Shown piece after piece: positions 59,259 through 64,000 of a DNA stretch of 64,000 nt. The stretch is taken from NCBI RefSeq assembly GCF_006094695.1, contig NZ_CP035103.1:1426001-1490000 (forward strand), written 5' to 3'. This stretch comes from Kocuria rosea. GTDB lineage: Bacteria > Actinomycetota > Actinomycetes > Actinomycetales > Micrococcaceae. Both the position numbers and the translations under genes were made by a program. Within the stretch, counting starts at the first letter, position 1. Each line of letters opens with the position of its first letter. Under the pieces are notes generated by a model that saw only the letters and a program-made list of their open reading frames with translations, had not been told where the DNA came from and made no database searches.

Positions 59259-59614
59259 AGCAGTGGGGGTGGGGCCCCATCCCCCGGGGGGCCGCGACCC
59301 CTGGTCGCCTGGCATAGTCGCTCGAATCGGCTCCGGGTCTGGAGCTGGGGCGGCAACGTACTGAAGGGCCGCCAGTGTCTCTGGCAACGTCTGGGTCCCG
59401 CCTTCGGGGGACCACCACATGGAGTGACAGCCAGGTAGTGGCGCTCTGTTGGTCAGCTCTACTGTGTCCGGACGGCGTTATGACGCCGATCGCAGTAGAT
59501 AACTGCTGGTCAAACCGAGAGATGCGACGTCACAGTCGAGTTTGCAACTGGAAAACCATAGGCTCTACGCGGCAGTAAGTTCCCCCGATCCCTCGCGTAC
59601 GAAAGAGCTCTCCC
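59259..59614. other. Gap between cargo genes
   Basis: This 356-bp stretch holds no credible gene. Composition changes from AT-rich to GC-rich and back, which suggests a junction of DNA from two sources. The promoter of the MmpS-like gene should lie at its right end. Confidence 0.4.
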
Positions 59615-60193
59615 ATGTCTCAGAATCCCCCTCAAGGCCCGCCTCCCCAGGGGCCGCAGTACAACCAGCAGCCGGGTCCTTACCAGGGCCAACCGGGCCC
59701 CTACCAAGGTCAGCCGGGTCAGTACCAGCAGCCCCCGCAGAAGAAGGGGAAGAAGAAGTGGGTCATTGGGTGTCTTGGCCTGATCGTCCTCGCCCTCGTT
59801 TTCTTCGGTGGTTGTGCGGCCCTCGTGAGTGGCGGCGCGAGCGAGACGTCGACGTCTTCGAGTAACTCCGATGCAGAGCCGTCGGAGGTGCAGACGGAGG
59901 ACGTCGAAAACGCAGGCACGGTCACTTTTGAAGCGACCGCCTCCACAACCGGCACCGTGATTTGGGGCAACCTCGACGGTTCTACCAACACTGAGGACTT
60001 CACCGGCACGTGGACCAAAGAGGTCACTCCCAAGGAGAGCTCCGAGCTGTACAACGTGACAGTCACCGGCGACTTCATGGACGATTCCTCTGAGGTCACC
60101 TGCAAGCTCTATGTCGATGGCGAGCTTAAGGATGAGGCCACGGGCACCGGCTCGGCTGGCTCCGCCTCGTGCACGCAGCCGATGTTCGGCTGA
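59615..60193 (+). CDS. MmpS-like membrane-anchored protein
   Basis: A 192-residue protein. The first 45 residues are Pro/Gln/Gly-rich with PGPYQGQPG repeats. A KKGKKK stretch precedes a membrane helix (VIGCLGLIVLALVFFGGCAAL, about 50-70). The exported domain has VTFEATASTTGTVIWG, a WTKEV strand and SEVTCKLYVDGELKDEATG, the pattern of MmpS-type domains. In mycobacteria MmpS proteins assist MmpL transporters; none is nearby. It is the last gene before attR. Confidence 0.72.
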   Translation: MSQNPPQGPPPQGPQYNQQPGPYQGQPGPYQGQPGQYQQPPQKKGKKKWVIGCLGLIVLALVFFGGCAALVSGGASETSTSSSNSDAEPSEVQTEDVENAGTVTFEATASTTGTVIWGNLDGSTNTEDFTGTWTKEVTPKESSELYNVTVTGDFMDDSSEVTCKLYVDGELKDEATGTGSAGSASCTQPMFG

Positions 60194-60212
60194 TCTGCAC
60201 GAAGCAGTCTGG

Positions 60213-60245
60213 AGGACCCCGGCGCCGTACTGGTGCCGGGGTCCT
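60213..60245 (+). terminator. Terminator at the right end of the element
   Basis: AGGACCCCGGCGCC (60213-60226) pairs with GGTGCCGGGGTCCT (60232-60245), including one G-T pair, and TTTCCTATTT follows. It would stop cargo transcripts before tadA. Confidence 0.85.
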
Positions 60246-60277
60246 TTCCTATTTGGGGTCGAAGGCCGGTAGACGAC

Positions 60278-60297
60278 CTGTCCGCAGATTGTCCGCA
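60278..60297. repeat. Right integrase arm-type repeat
   Basis: A perfect copy of the 20-bp sequence at 50250-50269 in the same orientation. Two further GTCC units follow within 25 bp. Confidence 0.7.
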
Positions 60298-60388
60298 AGA
60301 TGTCCAAAAACTGGGTGTCCTGGGCTCATGCCACGCACCCCAACTTCCGCGGAATGTAGCGGTTTCCAGCGTTCACGAACGACCATGA

Positions 60389-61399
60389 ATGGGTGTGGGG
60401 GAGACCTGGATCAACGGCCCCGCGGAGGTCTACGCCGCCCGCGGCGGGGAGTCCGAGCTGACGAGCCTCGTGCTGACCGAGGCCCAGATCCGCAACCTGG
60501 TGGAGCGGATGCTCAAGTCCTCGGGCCGTCGCCTGGACCTGTCCTCCCCGTTCGTGGACGCGGCGCTGCCGGACGGGTCCCGGCTGCACGTGGTGATCCC
60601 GGACGTGACGCGCCGGCACTGGGCCGTGAACATCCGCAAGTTCGTGGCCCGGGCCCGGCGCCTGGACGACCTCGTGGAGCTGGGCGCGCTGCCGCCGCGC
60701 GCCGCGCGCTTCCTCGACGCGGCCGTGGCCAGCGGGCTCAACATCCTCGTCTCCGGCGCGACGCAGGCGGGCAAGACCACGCTGCTGAACTGTCTGTGCG
60801 CCTCGATCGGCCCCCGGGAGCGGGTGGTGACGGTCGAGGAGATCTTCGAGCTGCAGGTCCCGCTGCGCGACGTCGTGGGGATGCAGTGCCGTCAGCCCAA
60901 TCTCGAGGGCACGGGCGAGATCCCCCTGCGCCGGCTCGTCAAGGAGGCGCTGCGGATGCGCCCGGACCGGCTCGTGGTCGGGGAGGTCCGGGAGGCGGAG
61001 AGCCTGGACATGCTCATCGCGCTCAACAGCGGACTCCCGGGGATGTGCAGCCTGCACGCCAACTCCGCCCGGGACGCCGTGACCAAGATCTGCACCCTGC
61101 CGCTGCTGGCGGGGGAGAACATCAGCTCCGGGTTCGTGGTGCCCACGGTGGCCTCGTGCTTCGACCTCGTGGTGCACTGCCACCGGGACCGGCACGGCCG
61201 CCGCCGGGTGAGCGAGATCCTCGCGATCGGCAACCGGGTCGAGAACGGCGTGATCGAGACGTACCCGGTCTTCGCCGAGACGGACGGCGCCCTGCTGGCA
61301 GTGGCCGCCGAGGCGCCGGCGGCGTGGAAGTTCGAGCGGGCCGGACACCGGGTGAGCGAGCTGCTGGCGGACGACGGCCCGGTCGGAGCAGCGCGGTGA
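60389..61399 (+). CDS. tadA: tadA 3' fragment with ATPase core
   Basis: A 336-residue frame. Codons up to about residue 9 come from the element and the att core; from NGPAEVYAARGG on it is genuine TadA/CpaF. SGATQAGKTTLLN is Walker A, EEIFELQVPLRD is the Asp box region, and RPDRLVVGEVREAES is Walker B, with SLHANSARDAV after. The N-terminal domain of about 90 residues is missing. ATG 60389 could start a shortened ATPase, but its ribosome-binding site is poor. Joined to 49923-50201 it gives about 420 residues, the family length. Confidence 0.9.
   Translation: MGVGETWINGPAEVYAARGGESELTSLVLTEAQIRNLVERMLKSSGRRLDLSSPFVDAALPDGSRLHVVIPDVTRRHWAVNIRKFVARARRLDDLVELGALPPRAARFLDAAVASGLNILVSGATQAGKTTLLNCLCASIGPRERVVTVEEIFELQVPLRDVVGMQCRQPNLEGTGEIPLRRLVKEALRMRPDRLVVGEVREAESLDMLIALNSGLPGMCSLHANSARDAVTKICTLPLLAGENISSGFVVPTVASCFDLVVHCHRDRHGRRRVSEILAIGNRVENGVIETYPVFAETDGALLAVAAEAPAAWKFERAGHRVSELLADDGPVGAAR
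60400..60415. repeat. attR core
   Basis: GGAGACCTGGATCAAC matches the attL core at 15 of 16 positions. Reading frame continues from here into tadA codons GGC CCC GCG GAG. Confidence 0.85.
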
Positions 61400-62253
61400 G
61401 CGCGGCGCTGGGCGTGCTGCTGGGGGCGGGCGTGTTCCTGCTCTGGTGGTCCTGCTGGGCCGAGGAGGCGCCGCGCGCGGCCGGCCCGCGCCGGCCCGGC
61501 CGGCTGCGAGAGCTGCTGCTGCGCGCGGACCTGGCCCGGGTCGGTCCGGCGGGACTGCTGGCCGCCTGCGCCGCGGCCGGGACGCTGAGCGGACTGCTCG
61601 TCGCCGCGGTCACCGGCGCGGCGGTGCTCGGCCTGTGCGCCGCCGTCCTGGGCGGTTGGGTTCCCCTGGCGGTGGTCCAGCACCGGGCCCGGCACCGGGC
61701 GGCCGCCCTGCGCGAGGTGTGGCCCGACGTGGTCGACCACCTGCGCTCGGCGATCCGGGCCGGGATGTCCCTGCCCGAGGCGCTGATCCAGCTGCAGTAC
61801 CGCGGACCCGAGCCGGTGCGCCCGGCCTTCGCCCGGTTCGCCGCCGACTACCGCGCCTCGGGGCAGCTGCAGGGCGCGCTCACCCTGCTCAAGGACCGGC
61901 TGGCCGACCCCGTGGCCGACAACATCGTCGAGGCCCTGCGGGTGACCCGGGAGGTGGGCGGGACCGACCTCGGCCGGCTGCTCGGCACGCTGTCCGAGTT
62001 CCTGCGGGAGAACACCCGCACCCGCGGAGAGCTGGAGGCCCGGCAGTCCTGGACGGTCAACGCCGCCCGGCTGGCGGTGGCCGCACCGTGGATCGTGCTG
62101 GCGCTGATGGCCACCCAGCCCGCCGCGATCCGGGCCTACGACACCCCGGCCGGCGCCCTGGTGCTGATCGGCGGGCTGCTCGTCTCCACGATCGCCTACC
62201 GCCTCATGCTGCGGATCGGCGCCCTGCCCGAGCCCGAGCGGGTGCTGCGGTGA
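61396..62253 (+). CDS. tadB: Tad pilus inner-membrane protein TadB
   Basis: A 285-residue T2SSF-domain protein. Hydrophobic segments lie at about 1-17, 52-95 and 225-270. The cytosolic domain LREVWPDVVDHLRSAIRAGMSLPEALIQL is typical of TadB. It overlaps the tadA 3' fragment (GTGA) and tadC. It forms the platform on which the TadA motor acts. Confidence 0.9.
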   Translation: MSAALGVLLGAGVFLLWWSCWAEEAPRAAGPRRPGRLRELLLRADLARVGPAGLLAACAAAGTLSGLLVAAVTGAAVLGLCAAVLGGWVPLAVVQHRARHRAAALREVWPDVVDHLRSAIRAGMSLPEALIQLQYRGPEPVRPAFARFAADYRASGQLQGALTLLKDRLADPVADNIVEALRVTREVGGTDLGRLLGTLSEFLRENTRTRGELEARQSWTVNAARLAVAAPWIVLALMATQPAAIRAYDTPAGALVLIGGLLVSTIAYRLMLRIGALPEPERVLR

Positions 62254-63194
62254 GTGCTACCCCCGCCCTGCTGGTGCTCCTCGGCCTGGTGCACGCCGCC
62301 GGGCTGTGGCTGGTGCTCACCGGCGCCCGGGTCACCGGCCGGCCGTCCTTCGCGACCCGGATCGCCCCGCAGCTGCGCTCAGTGGAGGTCGAGTCGGCGC
62401 TGCTCACCCGCCCCGGGCGCCGCTCCGCCCGGACACCCGGCCGGGCCGCAGCGGGGCTGGACCCGGTCGTGCGCGGGCTGGCCCACCGCGTGTTCCGGCA
62501 CGCCGCCCCGTCGGCGGCCCTGGAGGGACGCCTGGTCCGGGCGGGCGTCAGCACCACGGCGGCGGACTTCCGCGCCGAGCAGCTCCTGTGCGCGACGGGG
62601 GGCCTGCTGCTCGGCGTCCTGCTCGGCGTGGCCGCCGAGGCGCGCTGGGGCACGGGTCCCGGCGGGGTGCTGCTGGCCGTGGGCGCGGCCACGGCCGCCG
62701 GGCACCTGCTGCGCGGGCACCTGCTGAGCCGGCGGATCCGGCTCCGCGAGGCCCGGATGCTGGCCGAGTTCCCCGCCGTCGCCGAGCTGATGGCGCTGTC
62801 GGTGGGCGCGGGGGAGAGCGCGGTGGGTTCGCTCGAGCGGGTGTGCCGGGTCGCGGAGGGAGAGCTCACCGCGGAGTTCCGCGCGGTGCTCGCACAGACG
62901 CGGTCCGGCGCCGGACTCGTGCACGCCCTCCAGGACTTCTCCGCGCGCACCCCGGTGGCGCCCATCGGGCGGTTCGTGGACGGCATCGTCGTGGCCATCG
63001 AGCGCGGCACGCCCCTGGCGGACGTGCTGCGGGCCCAGGCCCAGGACGTGCGGGACAACGACAAGCGCGAGCTGATGGAGGCCGCCGGGCGCAAGGAGAT
63101 CGCCATGATGGTGCCCCTCGTGTTCTGCGTGCTGCCGCTGACGGTCGTGTTCGCCGTGTTCCCCGGGATCGCCGTGCTGGAGCTCGGCTTCTGA
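62250..63194 (+). CDS. tadC: Tad pilus inner-membrane protein TadC
   Basis: A 314-residue T2SSF protein, homologous to TadB in layout. LAEFPAVAELMALSVGAGESAVGSLERV and FVDGIVVAIERGTPLADVLRAQAQDV are the conserved cytosolic loops, and EIAMMVPLVFCVLPLTVVFAVFPG the last membrane helix. Its GTG overlaps the tadB stop by 4 nt. Confidence 0.9.
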   Translation: MSATPALLVLLGLVHAAGLWLVLTGARVTGRPSFATRIAPQLRSVEVESALLTRPGRRSARTPGRAAAGLDPVVRGLAHRVFRHAAPSAALEGRLVRAGVSTTAADFRAEQLLCATGGLLLGVLLGVAAEARWGTGPGGVLLAVGAATAAGHLLRGHLLSRRIRLREARMLAEFPAVAELMALSVGAGESAVGSLERVCRVAEGELTAEFRAVLAQTRSGAGLVHALQDFSARTPVAPIGRFVDGIVVAIERGTPLADVLRAQAQDVRDNDKRELMEAAGRKEIAMMVPLVFCVLPLTVVFAVFPGIAVLELGF

Positions 63195-63247
63195 CCTCTC
63201 ATCCGGGCGGCCGGGAACCGGCAGCCCTCCAGGAAAGGACACACCCC

Positions 63248-63472
63248 ATGACACACCTCCACCGGTTCGCCGCCCTGCTCGGCGTCCTCACCCTGACCCT
63301 CGCCGCGCTGCGCGAGCGGCTCGCCGCCGATGATCCGGACCGCGGGGACGTCCCCGGCTGGGTGATGCTGACCCTGATGTCCGCGGTGCTCGTGGCCGGG
63401 CTGCTGCTGGTGGCGCAGCCGGCCCTGGAGGGGCTCTTCCAGGACGCGATGGCGCGCGTGAGCCAGAACTGA
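63248..63472 (+). CDS. Flp pilin-like protein
   Basis: A 74-residue protein. A short N-terminal stretch is followed by a charged segment (ALRERLAADDPDRGDVPG) and one membrane helix (WVMLTLMSAVLVAGLLLVA). Size and place between tadC and a TadE-like gene fit the Flp-type pilin of actinobacterial Tad operons, but the usual G/XXXXEY cleavage site is not clear. AGGAAAGGACA precedes ATG 63248. Confidence 0.65.
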   Translation: MTHLHRFAALLGVLTLTLAALRERLAADDPDRGDVPGWVMLTLMSAVLVAGLLLVAQPALEGLFQDAMARVSQN

Positions 63473-63474
63473 GG

Positions 63475-63882
63475 ATGGACGAGGAGCGCGCCCGGCCGGG
63501 CGCCGGGCCCCCGGGGACGGACCGGGGCAGTGCGGTGGTCGAGTACGTCATGGTGGCCGGCCTCGTGGCGATGATCTTCGCCGCCACGCTGCAACTGGCC
63601 CTGGCCCTGCACGTGCGCAACACGCTGATCGACGCCGCCGCGGCGGGCGCCCGGTACGGCACCCTGGCCGACCGGTCGCCCGAGGACGGGGTCGAGCGGA
63701 CCCGCCGGATCGTCTCCGGCGCCCTCGGCCCCCGGTACGCCCAGGACGTCGTCGCGACCACCGCGGCGGTGGGCGAGCTGCGGACCCTGGAGATCACGGT
63801 GGTCTCGCCCCTGCCCGTGGTGGCGCTGTTCGGTCCGCCCGACTCCCTGGAGGTGCGCGGCCATGCCGTCCTCGGGGATTGA
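63475..63882 (+). CDS. tadE: TadE-like pseudopilin
   Basis: A 135-residue protein with the TadE signature GSAVVEYVMVAGLVAMIFAA: a Glu five residues after Gly at the start of the hydrophobic segment, as in prepilin-like sites. The remaining part is a small beta-rich exported domain. ATG 63475 starts 2 nt after the pilin stop. A further gene overlaps its 3' end. Confidence 0.82.
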   Translation: MDEERARPGAGPPGTDRGSAVVEYVMVAGLVAMIFAATLQLALALHVRNTLIDAAAAGARYGTLADRSPEDGVERTRRIVSGALGPRYAQDVVATTAAVGELRTLEITVVSPLPVVALFGPPDSLEVRGHAVLGD

Positions 63883-64000
63883 AGCTCCTGCCTCCAGCGG
63901 AGCAGCGGCATCGACGGCTACGGCTGCTTCGACCGCCTCGCCCGCCTCGACCGGAGCGACCGGCGCGATCGGAGCGACCGGGACGGCCCGTGCGGCCGGG
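63863..64000 (+). CDS. Next tad-operon protein, 5' part
   Basis: An open frame of 46 codons begins at ATG 63863, 9 nt after GGAGG, and runs off the window. The N-terminus is Ala/Ser/Thr-rich with GATGAIGATG repeats. It overlaps tadE by 20 bp. Tad operons usually continue with a second TadE/TadG-like protein, which would fit, but nothing diagnostic is yet visible. Confidence 0.55.
   Translation, partial: MPSSGIEAPASSGAAASTATAASTASPASTGATGAIGATGTARAAG

Larger units (their letters stand above)
50186..60415. mobile_element. Capsid-encoding integrative element (phage satellite-like) in tadA
   Basis: A 10,214-bp insertion between 16-bp core repeats. Order: integrase and XRE repressor leftward; excisionase, small leader ORF, prim-pol, SF3 helicase, small proteins, scaffold-like and HK97 capsid rightward; then three AT-richer cargo genes. 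I find no portal, terminase, head protease, tail or lysis gene, so it cannot form a phage alone. It splits tadA in frame with its core, and excision would restore a 420-residue ATPase. A satellite needing a helper phage is the best reading; a decayed prophage is the alternative. Confidence 0.9.

Noticed and set aside
59375..59578. A 67-codon frame in the gap before the MmpS-like gene
   Set aside because: No ribosome-binding site and no recognisable protein features; the stretch looks like non-coding junction DNA.

Overview
The window is high-GC actinobacterial chromosome. Gene order (adnB-nudC-uvrD2, mtrA-mtrB-lpqB-comF-hpf-secA, pdtaS-whiB1), actinobacterial families (UPF0182, DUF2342, LpqB, WhiB, MtrAB) and many TANNNT -10 boxes lying about 7 nt before GTG/ATG starts (leaderless transcripts) all fit. 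The gene set looks like Micrococcaceae and plausibly Kocuria, but that genus call is an impression, not a computed placement.

Layout. 1-13 kb: the 3' end of an AdnB-type helicase-nuclease, an aminoglycoside-phosphotransferase-fold protein, nudC, a short uvrD2, a ThiF-like protein, a YgjP-like metallopeptidase, a DUF2342 protein, a PDZ-Lon protease and a UPF0182 membrane protein. 13-18 kb: initiator tRNA, pspA, a TPM-domain protein and an HtrA protease (envelope stress). 18-22.6 kb: trmL, cysteine desulfurase, mnmA, chorismate mutase and a MetE-C-like protein. 22.7-31.5 kb: mtrA-mtrB-lpqB, comF-like, long hpf and secA. 31.5-38.9 kb: Rv3235-like and LysM proteins, a BldC-like HTH protein, CpaB/CpaE-like pilus genes, pdtaS and whiB1. 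39-49.6 kb: an envelope glycan cluster (GT4, glf, glfT2-like, wzm, wzt, a large membrane protein, GT2 + DUF2304, GDPD). 49.9-64 kb: a tad/Flp pilus operon (tadA, tadB, tadC, flp-like, tadE-like).

The main discovery is a 10.2 kb integrative element (about 50202-60415) inserted inside tadA. It splits the conserved EIWINGP region of the secretion ATPase between a 93-residue 5' fragment and an ATPase-bearing 3' fragment. A 16-bp near-identical core (one mismatch) flanks it, and a 20-bp perfect direct repeat, probably integrase arm sites, lies just inside both ends. Precise excision would rebuild a full-length TadA of about 420 residues.

The element encodes a tyrosine integrase, an XRE repressor, an excisionase-like HTH protein, a prim-pol, an SF3 (D5/P4-type) helicase, several small proteins, a putative scaffold protein and one HK97-fold major capsid protein. 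I see no terminase, portal, protease or tail gene. That is the architecture of a capsid-carrying phage satellite. Its right end carries AT-richer cargo: two single-pass membrane proteins of unknown function and an MmpS-like protein. The element may therefore be both a satellite that parasitises a helper phage and an on/off switch for the host's Tad pilus.
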